From Cohnella rhizosphaerae (GTDB taxonomy: Bacteria > Bacillota > Bacilli > Paenibacillales > Paenibacillaceae), in assembly GCF_029525575.1 (NCBI RefSeq), contig NZ_JAPDIA010000003.1, positions 2,224,214 to 2,288,213 on the forward strand: a stretch of 64,000 nucleotides of DNA, read 5' to 3'. Below the pieces are notes generated by a model. It worked only from the letters and a program-made list of their open reading frames with translations, did no database searches and was not told where the DNA came from. Within the stretch, counting starts at the first letter, position 1. The number at the start of each line of letters is the position of its first letter. Positions 10,073 to 19,937 of this stretch are shown here, piece after piece. Position numbers and translations under genes: made by a program.

Positions 10073-12690
10073 ATGAACGAACGCATCGATTTGAACGGAA
10101 GCTGGAAAGTAACGGGCATCATGCCGGAAGGACAGCCTGTCGGCCCCTTCGAGGGGACGGTGCCGGGGCATGTCCATACGGATCTGCTCAGGCACGGGTT
10201 GATCAAGGATCCGATGTGGCGGGATCAGGCGAATGAATGCCAATGGGTGGAGCATTGTGAGTGGATTTATGAAACGGAATTCGAGTGGCCGGCCGACCGG
10301 GACCGAACTTCGGCGCGGATCTGCTTCGAAGGTCTGGATACGATCGCGGCGGTTTACTTGAACGACAGCCCGGTCGGCGAGGCTGACAATATGTTTATTC
10401 CGCATGCCTTTTCCGTCGCGCATGCGCTGCAGCCCGGGATTAACCGATTGAAGGTGCGTTTTACGCCGATCCCGGTCTATCTGCAAGATAAAGACAAGGA
10501 CAAATACGTATCGCTGTTTTCCCAGGATCGCGTGTATGTGCGCCGGATGCAGTGCACGTTCGGCTGGGACTGGGTGCACCGGCTGGTGAGCTACGGGATC
10601 TGGCGGCCCGTATATATCGAGGCGAAGCCGGCCGGCGAGATCGCCCACAGTTGGGTCCGCACGCTGGCGATCCATGAAGATGCCGCTGCGCTGGCCTGGG
10701 AAGTGGAAGCGGCGGGTCTGAAGCAGGATAGCGTGCTCCGCCTGGGACTCGCCGCGCCCGGCGGGGAACCCGTGTGGTCTTTTGTCACCGGGATAAGTCC
10801 GGCGCAGCCCGTCGTCAAGGGAGAACTCCGGGTGGAGCAGCCGCAGCTGTGGTGGCCGGCCGGTTACGGCGAGCCCGCGCTGTATCGCTTCTCCGTCTCG
10901 CTGACGGCGAGCGGCGGCGAGGCGCTGGATACCCGGAGCGACGAGATCGGCATACGCATCGTGGAGGTGGAGCAAATCCCCGACGATCGCGGCAGCTCCT
11001 TCACCATCGTCGTGAACGGCGAGCGCATTTTCGCCAAAGGGGGCAACTGGGTACCGGCCGATCCGTTCCCGTCCGCCGTGACCGCGGAGCGCTATTCGCA
11101 CCTGCTGCAGCTGCTGGTCGACGGCCATATGAACATGCTGCGCGTGTGGGGAGGCGGCACGTACGAGCTGCCGGCATTCTGGCAGACATGCAATCGGCTG
11201 GGCATTCTGGTGTCGGTGGACTTCATGATGGCCTGCGCCGAATATCCGGACGACGAGCCGTGGTTCATCGCGGCCATGAAAAAGGAAGTCGCCTCGACGA
11301 TCAAGCAGCTTCGCAACCATCCGAGCCTCGTCATCTGGTACGGGGACAACGAGCTGGCGATGAACAACAACGAAGAGGACGATTATTGGGGCAAGCGGGT
11401 GTGCGCCGAAGTAACGACGCCGCTATGCGCCGAGCTGGACCCGTCCCGTCCGTTTTTCCCGACCTCGCCCATTTACGGACGTCCGTTCAACAGCCAGGAT
11501 GCGGGAGACTGCCATGTATCGCCCTGGTACGAGGTGGACTTTCTGCTCGGCGATATGCGCGACTACCGCGAACGCATCCGCGAGGGACGCGGCCGGTTTC
11601 TGAGCGAATCGGCGATCCCCGGCTCGCCGCCGCTGTCCTCGCTGCTTAAGATGATGACGATGGCGGACGTGGCGGACGAGCAGGCGGACATCTGGGAGTT
11701 CAGGACGAAGGACAATCCGTACAACGGACAGGACGAGCTGACCCACTACCGGCTGCTGGAAAAGACGGCTGCGGCGCTGTTCGGGGGAGAGCGCGGGCCC
11801 GCATGAGAAGGTCAAGAAGATGGAGTACGTGCAGTACGAGTTCGAGCGCATGCAAATCGAGCATTACCGCCGGCGCAAATACGATTCGAGCGGCGTCCTC
11901 TTCTGGATGTACAACGACTGCTGGCCCGCGAGCGGCTGGTCGATGGTCGATTACTACGGGTATCCGAAGGCCGGCTATTACGGGGCCAAGCGGGCGTCCA
12001 AGCCGGTCATGATCTCGCTGGAGGACCGCGGGGGGAGCGCTCGGCGTATGGGTCGTGAACGATACGCTGACGGAGCGGCGGGGCGTGGTCCGGGTGCGAG
12101 CAGCTACGACAGCGGGGGCATACGGGGAATCATGGGAAACGGAAGCCGTCGTTCCGGCGAACGAGGCCGTGCTGATTCATACGATCGTTAAGCGGGATTG
12201 GGGATTGACGGAAGGGGCAGCCGATGCTGTTGTCCAGGCGGTTTGGGAGCCTTATGCGACGGGAGACGGTTCGGAGGGCGGTCGGGGTGACCGGGGCGAT
12301 CTAGGCGTTCGAGACGTTCGAGACGTTCAAAGCAATCAAGACGATCAAGACGATCAAGGCGTTCAAGGCGTTCAAGGCGTTCAAAGCTTTCAAGGTTTCC
12401 AAGGCAATCAAAGCGACAGCTCGGTTTTCTTCGACGTCCTACCGAAGGAATTGGTCTGCCCGCCTGCGAAGCTCGAGGTCGAATGCGTGCGGCACGATGC
12501 GACGTCCGGCCGCCTCATTATTCGTACGGACGTTTATGCCCGCGTAGTCACGATCGAGAATGAGCTGCTGCTCGAAGACAACTATTTCGATCTGATGCCG
12601 GGCGAGACGAAGGAAGTCGCTTACAGGACGATGACCGGCGTCGAGTGGACTGGTATGCCGGTCGTCACGTGCTGGAACGAGGCGCCATAA
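10073..12690 (+). CDS. GH2 beta-mannosidase (frameshifted twice)
   Basis: The repaired protein has 871 residues: sugar-binding jelly roll (about 1-180), immunoglobulin-like domain, TIM barrel (about 300-600) and C-terminal beta domains. The acid/base is expected in WYGDNE (family WxGNxE) and the nucleophile Glu in RFLSESA. It would release mannose from the non-reducing end of beta-mannosides in the cytoplasm. Extra bases sit in a G5 run at 11783-11787 and a G6 run at 12030-12035. An odd Gln/Asp-rich stretch encoded by twelve 9-nt repeats (12307-12414) lies in the C-terminal domain. The start at 10073 is the first Met in the family alignment (NERIDLNGSWKVTG). It lies 54 nt after the regulator gene. 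Confidence 0.9.
12307..12414 (+). repeat. Twelve in-frame 9-nt repeats inside the mannosidase gene
   Basis: Twelve consecutive 9-nt units of the form GTTCAAGGC (variants GTTCGAGAC, GATCAAGAC, AATCAAGAC, TTCCAAGGC) encode V-Q-G, D-Q-D and N-Q-S triplets. The stretch lies in a surface loop of the C-terminal domain and is unlike the flanking codon use. The same 9-nt period occurs in the intergenic repeat at 15019-15099. Confidence 0.9.
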
Positions 12691-12838
12691 AAGGGCTTTA
12701 ACGGCGAGCGTCGATGCCTTGCCGAGTTATCGAGGCTGGCGACGATCTGACGCTGCGTGCGAAAACGGATTGGGACGGTGTCCGGATTCATGGAATGTTA
12801 TACTACGGTTATCGCGCCAACCGGCAGGAGGACATGCC

Positions 12839-13321
12839 ATGAACAAGGAAGATCAAGTCATCGAAGGCTTCAGGGAGCTTTACAACAAGCTGGCGTGGCT
12901 CAATAAATCGAAGATGGAAATCGCCCTGAAGGGGCACAAGCCTTCCGAGGTGCACTGCATCGAATACATCGGCAAGCATGCGGATGCCAACGTGACGAAG
13001 CTGGCGGAGCGCTTTTACATGACGAGAAGCGCGATCAGCAAGATCGCGAAGAAGCTCATGGAGAAGGGGCTGATCGAGAGCTACCAGAGGCCGGAAAACA
13101 AGAAAGAAATTTATTTTAAGCTGACGGAGCAAGGGGAAGCCGTGAGCCGAATCCACGAGGAACTGCACAACGCGTTCCGGGAGCGGGACAAAGCGGTATT
13201 CGAGCAGGTAACCGAGGCGCAATACGACAGCATGCTGCGCTTCGTGGAGCGGTATAGCAGCCACCTGGAAGCAGAGATCAAGAAGCACGGCGTCGAGCGG
13301 TCCGCTGAAACGGACGATTGA
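12839..13321 (+). CDS. MarR-family transcriptional regulator
   Basis: A 160-residue winged-helix protein. Helices around residues 35-100 include VTKLAERFYMTRSAISKIAK (recognition helix) and a wing with the MarR signature GLIESYQRPENKKEIYF. The ATG at 12839 has CAGGAGG 9 nt upstream; TATACT at about 12798 may be the -10 box. A strong terminator follows at 13355. The MFS exporter 480 nt downstream has a palindrome over its promoter, so this protein probably represses that gene and responds to an exported compound (inference). Confidence 0.88.
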   Translation: MNKEDQVIEGFRELYNKLAWLNKSKMEIALKGHKPSEVHCIEYIGKHADANVTKLAERFYMTRSAISKIAKKLMEKGLIESYQRPENKKEIYFKLTEQGEAVSRIHEELHNAFRERDKAVFEQVTEAQYDSMLRFVERYSSHLEAEIKKHGVERSAETDD

Positions 13322-13354
13322 CGCGCCGGACGCAAAAAGCAAGGCACAAGGCGC

Positions 13355-13393
13355 AGACAGCTCTTTTCGGATGAGAAGAGCTGTCTTTTTTTG
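13355..13393 (+). terminator. Rho-independent terminator after marR
   Basis: AGACAGCTCTT at 13355-13365 pairs with AAGAGCTGTCT at 13376-13386 across a 10-nt loop. The 3' arm ends in a T7 run (13385-13391). Confidence 0.93.
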
Positions 13394-13722
13394 TTCGCCG
13401 CTTACGGCGACGATCCGTTCGAAGGCAGCGGGTTGGTGCAACTGACAAAAGCCGAGACGGTTGAATGCCAGTCATACGGAGGGATAGGACTCAGGAGACG
13501 TTATTTTGTAAAAATCGGTTCCCTTTGTGACCTTTTCGGACCGGAGGGACCTTATGGGCCCGGATCAAGGCTAAACAAGGGCGACAAATCCGCAATAGCG
13601 GCCCCTGAGTCCGCGAGCGGACCGCGAATGGCGGTTGGGACAATAATAACGGCCGCTCTGTCCGTTCGCTTACGATAATGCGTAAATTTAACGTCCCCAA
13701 GCGCCTTTTTCTTCGATCTTTG
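13394..13722. other. Gene-free spacer
   Basis: The sequence between the marR terminator and the MFS promoter contains only short shadow frames without ribosome sites. I see no gene, RNA or repeat in it. Confidence 0.6.
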
Positions 13723-13779
13723 TTGACGAGGAAACAAAATCGCGTTAAGATTAACGTGTTTCCGAGGAAACAAAAACGC
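13723..13779 (+). promoter_or_regulatory. MFS exporter promoter with overlapping operator candidates
   Basis: TTGACG (13723-13728), a 17-nt spacer and TAAGAT (13746-13751) form a good sigma-A promoter. The -10 box lies inside the perfect palindrome CGTTAAGATTAACG (13743-13756). GGAAAC (13730) and GTTTCC (13758) form a wider inverted pair, and GAGGAAACAAAA occurs twice (13729 and 13764). This is a plausible binding site for the nearby MarR protein. Confidence 0.7.
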
Positions 13780-13800
13780 GAAGTGAGGAGCAACAATACA

Positions 13801-15003
13801 ATGTCGACCATAGATCGGAAGGCGCTGCTATTCGGCCTGACGTCCGTATTTTTGTGCGGCGTGGGCTTCAGCATCGTCGCGCCCGTCGTTCCGTTCCTGG
13901 TGAAGCCGTATATTGGCGATCCGGGCGCGCAAGCGACGGCGGTGACGCTGCTGACCGCCGTTTACGCCGCCTGCGTATTTTTTGCGGCCCCGGTGCTGGG
14001 CGCATTGAGCGACAGATACGGCAGGCGTCCCCTGCTGCTGCTCTGCCTGCTCGGCTCCGCCGCCGGGTACTTCGTCTTCGGCATCGGGGGCGCGCTGTGG
14101 GTGCTGTTCGCCGGCCGTATCGTCGAAGGGATAACGGGTGGGAGCATCGGCACCATTTTCGCTTATTTCGCGGATATCGTCCCGCACGAGCAGCGGACCA
14201 AATACTTCGGCTGGGCGAGCGCGGTCGTCGGCGCAGGCACCGTCATCGGCCCGACGCTGGGAGGCCTGCTCGCCAAGTTCGGCTATGCGGCGCCGCTGTA
14301 TTTCGGAGCCGCCGTCACGCTGCTGAATGCGGCCTTCGGATGGCGCTTTATGCCGGAGAGCCTTGCCGAACCGCACAGACTGAAGAGGATCGCCCTCATC
14401 AGATTTAATCCTTTTGCGCAGCTTGCCGGCATCCTTTCCGCCCCGAATTTGAACAGGCTGCTTGTCGCGGCGTTCTTGCTCTGGGTTCCCAACGGTTCGC
14501 TGCAGGCCATATTTTCGCAATTTTCCATAGATACGTTCGCATGGAAGCCGGCGCTGATCGGACTGATGTTCTCGATCATGGGCGTTCAGGATATCGTCTC
14601 GCAAAGCTTGATTATGCCCAAGCTCCTGAAGAAGCTAAGCGATAAACGGATCGCCGGCCTCGGGATGGCGGCGGAGCTGGCGGGCTACGCGCTGATCGCA
14701 GCCTCGGCGCTGCTTTCGTTTTACCCCCTTCTGATCGCCGGCATGTTCGTTTTCGGTTTTGGCGACTCGATCTTCGGGCCTTCGTTTAACGGGATGCTGT
14801 CCAAGTCCGTCGATGCGAGCGAGCAAGGACGGATTCAAGGCGGCAGCCAGTCGATCCAGGCGCTGGCCCGGATGATCGGCCCGATCGTCGGCGGACAAAT
14901 CTATGTCTCGCTGGGACACGCCGCGCCGGCCGCGATGGGAATGATCCTGATCGCCGCCGCTTTCGCGGTCCTTCAACGTTACCGGCAGACGATGAAGCAG
15001 TGA
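13801..15003 (+). CDS. MFS multidrug/tetracycline-type exporter
   Basis: A 400-residue, 12-helix major facilitator protein of the DHA1/TetA-like group. Motif A reads GALSDRYGRRP (about residues 62-72), and the antiporter-type motif C is present as GAGTVIGPTLGG. ATG 13801 follows GTGAGGAG by about 8 nt; longer in-frame starts lie inside the promoter and are rejected. The nearby MarR gene and operator-like promoter suggest drug- or metabolite-induced expression. The substrate is unknown. The frame is intact. Confidence 0.88.
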   Translation: MSTIDRKALLFGLTSVFLCGVGFSIVAPVVPFLVKPYIGDPGAQATAVTLLTAVYAACVFFAAPVLGALSDRYGRRPLLLLCLLGSAAGYFVFGIGGALWVLFAGRIVEGITGGSIGTIFAYFADIVPHEQRTKYFGWASAVVGAGTVIGPTLGGLLAKFGYAAPLYFGAAVTLLNAAFGWRFMPESLAEPHRLKRIALIRFNPFAQLAGILSAPNLNRLLVAAFLLWVPNGSLQAIFSQFSIDTFAWKPALIGLMFSIMGVQDIVSQSLIMPKLLKKLSDKRIAGLGMAAELAGYALIAASALLSFYPLLIAGMFVFGFGDSIFGPSFNGMLSKSVDASEQGRIQGGSQSIQALARMIGPIVGGQIYVSLGHAAPAAMGMILIAAAFAVLQRYRQTMKQ

Positions 15004-15018
15004 GAGGCTGCGACGCCC

Positions 15019-15099
15019 GACCCGCTTGACCCGTCTAACCCGTCTAACCCGTCTAACCCGTCTAACCCGTCTAACCCGCCTAACCCGTCTGACCCGCCA
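15019..15099. repeat. Nine 9-nt direct repeats (AACCCGTCT)
   Basis: Nine contiguous 9-nt units, mostly AACCCGTCT, begin 16 nt after the exporter stop codon. Variants are GACCCGCTT, AACCCGCCT and GACCCGTCT. There is no hairpin or T-run, so it is not a terminator. Confidence 0.92.
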
Positions 15100-15340
15100 C
15101 CCACAAGACGCGCTATGCGAGAAGCGCCGTTTGCGGGTCGTTTGCGTTCGAGCGCGGCTTTCCCACTTTCTTGACTTCGTATGTTATGATTAAATTTGCT
15201 TTCTTGAAAGCGCTATACTTCTATTGCTGTCGGAAACCGGGGCTGCGCAAGCTCCGCACTGTTAATTTCATGTTAAGAATTTTCGGATAGATGTTATAAT
15301 AGCTAACAACACACCTGGGACGAACGGAGGAACGTGAGTC
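15100..15340 (+). promoter_or_regulatory. Leader of the AraC regulator gene
   Basis: TATAAT at 15295-15300 has a poor -35 (TTAAGA, 16-nt spacing). An imperfect cre-like word, TGAAAGCGCTATAC (12 of 14 positions), lies at 15205-15218. GGAGG at 15327 precedes the start codon. Nothing else is recognisable. Confidence 0.45.
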
Positions 15341-17702
15341 ATGCGCTTGAGCAATCGACTGGGCCAGCAGCCTTTATTTCTCCGAATGATGCTTCCTTAT
15401 TTCCTGTTTATGCTCTTGGCGCTGACGCTGGGATGGCTGTTCTATAACAAGACGTATCATGTGGTGAAGGAAGAAGTCGTCCGCAACAACATGCAGATTC
15501 TCGACCAGGTGAAGAATACGCTCGACAGCCGTTTCTCCGAGATCAACACGATCTCCCTGCAGCTGCTCAACGATCCCGGCGTCAACAGCTTCCAGCGGGT
15601 CTCCGATCCGTTCAGCAGCACCAACGCTTACAAGGTTCTGCGCACGCAGAAGAGCCTGTACAGCTACAATGCCTCCAACAATTTCGTGCTGGACTATTTC
15701 CTCATTTTCAAAAACAGCAATCTGGCGTTATCGTCCAATTCCTCGTATGAGCTGCCGTACTTCTACGATCATGTCCTTACTTATAATGAGATCGATTATA
15801 AAAACTGGCGCGACGACTTGCTCTCGAAATACCGCAACCGGGAGATCATGCCGACGGGACCGGCCCGGTACGAGGATAAGACGTACGATATGATCACCTA
15901 CGTGCAATCGCTCGGTTATCCGGGACGCATCCAGGGCGCTTTGATCGTGCTCGTGGACGGCAACGAACTGAACTCGCTGCTGAGCGGCATCGACATCTCG
16001 GACGGCGGCTGGGCATCGATCGTCGACGACAAAGGGAACGTGGTCGCTTCCCTCTCCGGCGACGGCTCGGAGCCCGCGCTTGGCGGAAGCGTCGCGCTGT
16101 CCGGCCTGTCCGGCACGATCGAAGCTTCGGATAAAACGGGCGGACGCATGGTGACCTATACGACTTCCTCGTACAACAAATGGTCCTATGTCGTAGCCCA
16201 GCCGCCGCATATCGTGCTGGGGAAGGTCATCTCCATCAAAAAAGCTGACATTCTCGATCGTGGCGGTGTTCCTCGGGCTCGGCATCGTGCTGGCCTATCT
16301 GTTCGCGAGGCGAAGCGGCCGTCCGCTCGTGCGCATTATGTCTACGCTTCGGGAGAGTCATCAGGCAGCGGGCGCGCCGAGGAAGCCGAAGGACATGTAC
16401 GGCTACATCCAGCAGTCGCTGTCCTCGCTGCTCGATAACAACGCCGAGCTGCGGGAGGAGATCGACAAGCAGGTTCCGCTCGTCTGGGATACGTTTTTCC
16501 AGCGGCTGCTCAAGGGCGACTTCCTGTCGATGAACGAGATCAATTCGCTGCTCGCGCATCAGCGGATCGGCTTGTACGGCCAAGGCTATGCGATCGGGAT
16601 CGTGCACTTCAGCCGCGCGGGACAGAGCAATACGGAGGCGGAGCTGAACGCGCTGGACGTCAATCGCGTATGGGTGACGGAGGCGATCCGCAGAGGTCTC
16701 GGGGACGACCGTTACGCCCATCATATCGCGGAGGACAAGATCGCTTTGCTGTTCGTGGACGAGCTGGGCGACGAAGCTTCGTTCAGGCATATGATCGACC
16801 GGAGCGTGGCCGCGATCGAGGCGGAGACGGGCGGGCGAGAGGGATTGCAGCTTTACTTCGCCATCGGGGGCTTCCGGTCGACCTTGCTTGAGGTATCCGG
16901 CTCCTACGAGGAGGCGAGACAATGCTTGTCCTCGATCGGCTACGAGGGCAAGAACGAGACCATCTGGTTTGCCGATCTGCCGCATACGAACGCCCGCTTC
17001 TTCTTCCCGCAGGAGCTGGAGAACCGCCTGATCAATTATGCCAAGGCGGGCGAGCCCGAGGAAGTCGAGGCCGTGCTCCGCCAGCTGTACAAGGAGAATT
17101 TTAGCGACCGGCATCTGCCTCTGGCGCTGCAGCAGCTCTTCTATTATGAGATCGTAAGCTGTCTGGCCAAGCTGCAGGAGCAGCTCGCGCTCGACCAAGC
17201 GATCGATATCCCGCAGCTCCTGCAGCATCCGAGCGCCGTCGACAATCCGAAGCTGTCCTACCGCAGCGCCTCGGAGATGTTCCTGGCGACCGCCCGCGAT
17301 CTCGACCGGCGCAAGAAGAGCCGCAATCACCGGCTGCTTGACGACATCCTGGCACACCTGCAGCGGCATTACGACGACGCCAACCTGACGCTCGACGCCG
17401 TTGCCGACAATATGAATGTCTCGAAGGGCTACATGTCCCAATTTTTTAAGGAACAGACGGGCATCAACTTCTCGGAGTATCTGGAAAATATGCGCATGGA
17501 CGAGGCGAAGAGCAAGCTGGCCTCGACGTCGCTGACGATCCGCGAGATCGCAGAGCAGGTGGGCTACCATTCGTCCAGCACGTTCTGCCGGGCGTTCAAG
17601 CGAGGGACGGGGCTGAGCGCGACCGTGTTCCGCGAGCTGGCACGCAACGAGACGGCATATCCGTCCTCCGCCGGACATCCGGGAGCGGTGGGCGAGGCTT
17701 GA
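15341..17702 (+). CDS. Membrane-bound AraC-family regulator (frameshifted)
   Basis: One extra A in the A6 run at 16238-16243 splits the gene; repair joins ISIKKLTFSIVAVFLGLG. The 786-residue product has a cytoplasmic tip, a membrane helix (about 20-40), an extracellular sensor domain to about residue 295, a second helix (about 300-320), a GGDEF-like degenerate middle and a C-terminal AraC DNA-binding domain (about 665-765) with MNVSKGYMSQFFKEQTG and IREIAEQVGYHSSSTFCRAFKR. This is the YtdP/YesS class, which senses an extracellular sugar and acts on DNA without phospho-transfer. It precedes an importer and fucosidase and is their likely activator. Confidence 0.88.
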
Positions 17703-17726
17703 CAGTCGCATAGACGGGGGTTCCCC

Positions 17727-17760
17727 GAGCCGCCAGGCTTGCGCCGGCGGCTCTTTGCTT
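17727..17760 (+). terminator. Terminator after the AraC regulator
   Basis: GAGCCGCC (17727-17734) pairs with GGCGGCTC (17746-17753). It is followed by the T-rich tail TTTGCTTTC. Confidence 0.85.
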
Positions 17761-17850
17761 TCGTCGCGGCGAAGCTGGGGAAGGGCTCTTTTTTACTCAT
17801 ATTCGCCCCAAAAATGGGAAATGAAGTGCGATTTCTGATCAATTGCACAC

Positions 17851-17864
17851 TGAAAACGCAAACA
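17851..17864 (+). promoter_or_regulatory. cre-like catabolite control site
   Basis: TGAAAACGCAAACA matches the Bacillus cre consensus TGWAANCGNTNWCA at 13 of 14 positions. It lies about 200 nt before the permease gene, near a weak TTGCAC -35. The rest of 17761-18040 shows no gene. Confidence 0.5.
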
Positions 17865-18057
17865 TCAATGCCCGATTCTGAACGAATGGCGATCATCCGG
17901 CCACAACGCAATTTACTTCCCCGGCCACCGGCGCCTAAGCTTGCCCTAAGCCGCAGAGCAGCCCGGACGATCCAAGACGATCGTGCCCGGCGAACCCGAT
18001 CAAGGGCTACGGACTCTAAGTTTAGGCAAGGGAGGTGAGAGGAAGTGAGCGTACCCG

Positions 18058-19008
18058 ATGTCAAGCGTCCGGCAACCAGAGCGCGCGTCGCACCCAGATC
18101 GGCCGTCTCCAAAAAAGATTATCCGGGCGTGGCAGTTGTACGTGCTCATGGCGCTGCCCTTCGCGTACCTGATCATTTTCAAGTACGTGCCGATGTACGG
18201 CGCCCAGATCGCGTTCAAAAACTTCATCGTCACCAAGGGAATCTGGGGGAGCGCATGGGTCGGACTCGATCACTTCGAACGATTCATTCATTCGTACGAC
18301 TTCACCCGGATTCTGGGCAACACGCTGCTGCTCAGCTTCTACAATCTGCTCGCGGGATTCCCTTTCCCGATCCTGCTGGCGCTGGGCCTCAACTACTTGA
18401 GGAGCAGGACGTACCGCAAGGCGGTCCAGATGGTGACGTACGCGCCGCACTTTATCTCCATCGTCGTCATCGTCGGCATCGTCAAGGAGCTGCTCGATCC
18501 GCGGATCGGGATCGTGAACAAGCTGCTCGACTTCTTCGGCGTCGCTCCGATCAACTTCATGGGCGAGATCTCGATGTTCTCTTCCATCTATGTCTGGTCG
18601 GACGTTTGGCAGCATGCCGGGTTCAACTGCATCATTTTTATCGCAGCACTGGCCGCTATCGACCCTGCGCTGCACGAGGCGGCGGTCGTGGACGGAGCGA
18701 GCAAGTTCAGGCGCATGTGGCACATCGACTTGCCCGGCATTATGCCGATGGCGGTCATCCTGCTCATCCTCAATACCGGACACATTCTGGACGTCGGTTT
18801 CGAAAAGGTGCTGCTGCTGCAAAATCCGATCAACCTGAAGGCATCCGAAATCATCGACACGTATGTGTACAAGGTCGGCCTGACCGCGCAGGTCGCGAAT
18901 TACTCCTACTCCACCGCCATCGGACTGTTCAAGTCCGTCATCAATCTGGCGCTGCTGCTGGCGGTAAACAAACTTGCGCAGAGAACGAAGCAGGCGAGCT
19001 TATGGTAA
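18058..19008 (+). CDS. ABC sugar importer permease, LplB type
   Basis: A 316-residue MalF-like permease with six helices, FKYVPMYGAQIAFKNF near residue 45 and the EAA loop EAAVVDGASKFRRMWHIDLP (about 217-236). ATG 18058 is preceded by AGGTGAGAGGAAG; an overlapping GTG at 18045 is in another frame. It is the first gene of a tight operon (12 nt to the next permease). The downstream fucosidase implies fucosylated oligosaccharides. There is no ATPase gene. Confidence 0.92.
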   Translation: MSSVRQPERASHPDRPSPKKIIRAWQLYVLMALPFAYLIIFKYVPMYGAQIAFKNFIVTKGIWGSAWVGLDHFERFIHSYDFTRILGNTLLLSFYNLLAGFPFPILLALGLNYLRSRTYRKAVQMVTYAPHFISIVVIVGIVKELLDPRIGIVNKLLDFFGVAPINFMGEISMFSSIYVWSDVWQHAGFNCIIFIAALAAIDPALHEAAVVDGASKFRRMWHIDLPGIMPMAVILLILNTGHILDVGFEKVLLLQNPINLKASEIIDTYVYKVGLTAQVANYSYSTAIGLFKSVINLALLLAVNKLAQRTKQASLW

Positions 19009-19020
19009 AGGAGGGTGCGC

Positions 19021-19920
19021 ATGGATATCCGGTTTCGCAACGAGTCCTTCACGGACAAGCTGTTCACCATCGTTAACGCGATCTTCATCACCGTGCTGTT
19101 CGTCAGCGTGCTGTATCCGATTATCTACATCGTCAGCGCCTCGTTCAGCGATTCGCAGGCGGTCGTATCCGGCGAGGTATGGCTGTGGCCGGTGCGTCCG
19201 AGCCTCGAGGGCTACACGGCGGTGCTCGACTACAAGATGGTGTGGACGGGCTTTAAAAACTCGGTGATCTACACGATAGCGGGGACGGCCGTCAACGTCC
19301 TGATGACGGTGCTGGCAGCTTATCCGTTATCGCGCAAAGATTTTTACGGGAAGAATGGATTCATGTTCCTGTTCATGTTCACCACGATGTTCACCGGCGG
19401 CCTGATCCCGAACTACCTGCTCGTCCGCGAGCTGCACATGCTGGACACGGTATGGTCGATGATCATCCCGACTGCGCTGACCGTCTGGAACGTCATCATC
19501 GCGCGCACCTACTTCCAGATGTCGATTCCCGACGAGCTGCTCGAGGCGGCGCAGCTGGACGGCTGCAACGACTTTCAGTTCGTGTGGAAAATCGTCGTCC
19601 GGCTGTCCGGTCCGATTCTGGCCGTCATCACGCTCTATTACGCGGCGGCGAACTGGAACCAGTATTTTAACGCCATGATCTATCTGAAGTCGCAGCACAT
19701 GTATCCCCTGCAGCTCGTGCTGAAGGATATTCTGGTCAAAAACGACGTCGACGTCGCGATGCTGTCCGGAGACCCGATGGACGCCGCGAGGCGCGAAGCG
19801 CTGAAGACGCTGCTCAAGTATTCGCTGATCGTCATCTCTACCGTACCACTGCTCGTGGTTTACCCTTTTGTGCAGAAATATCTGGTCAAAGGCGTCATGA
19901 TCGGTTCATTAAAAGGATAA
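19021..19920 (+). CDS. ABC sugar importer permease, YtcP type
   Basis: A 299-residue MalG-like permease: six helices, EAAQLDGCNDFQFVWKIVVR as EAA loop and the terminal QKYLVKGVMIGSLKG. ATG 19021 has AAAGGAGG 8 nt upstream; ATG 19015 in the same frame is too close to it. It lies between the LplB partner (12 nt) and the lipoprotein gene (17 nt), so all three are co-transcribed. Confidence 0.92.
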   Translation: MDIRFRNESFTDKLFTIVNAIFITVLFVSVLYPIIYIVSASFSDSQAVVSGEVWLWPVRPSLEGYTAVLDYKMVWTGFKNSVIYTIAGTAVNVLMTVLAAYPLSRKDFYGKNGFMFLFMFTTMFTGGLIPNYLLVRELHMLDTVWSMIIPTALTVWNVIIARTYFQMSIPDELLEAAQLDGCNDFQFVWKIVVRLSGPILAVITLYYAAANWNQYFNAMIYLKSQHMYPLQLVLKDILVKNDVDVAMLSGDPMDAARREALKTLLKYSLIVISTVPLLVVYPFVQKYLVKGVMIGSLKG

Positions 19921-19937
19921 AGAAGGGGATAGATACG

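Noticed and set aside
15019..15099. Terminator of the exporter gene
   Set aside because: The 9-nt repeats have no self-complementarity and no T-run.
16236..17711. 491-codon minus-strand ORF opposite the AraC regulator
   Set aside because: Shadow frame; the plus strand carries clear AraC helix-turn-helix motifs.
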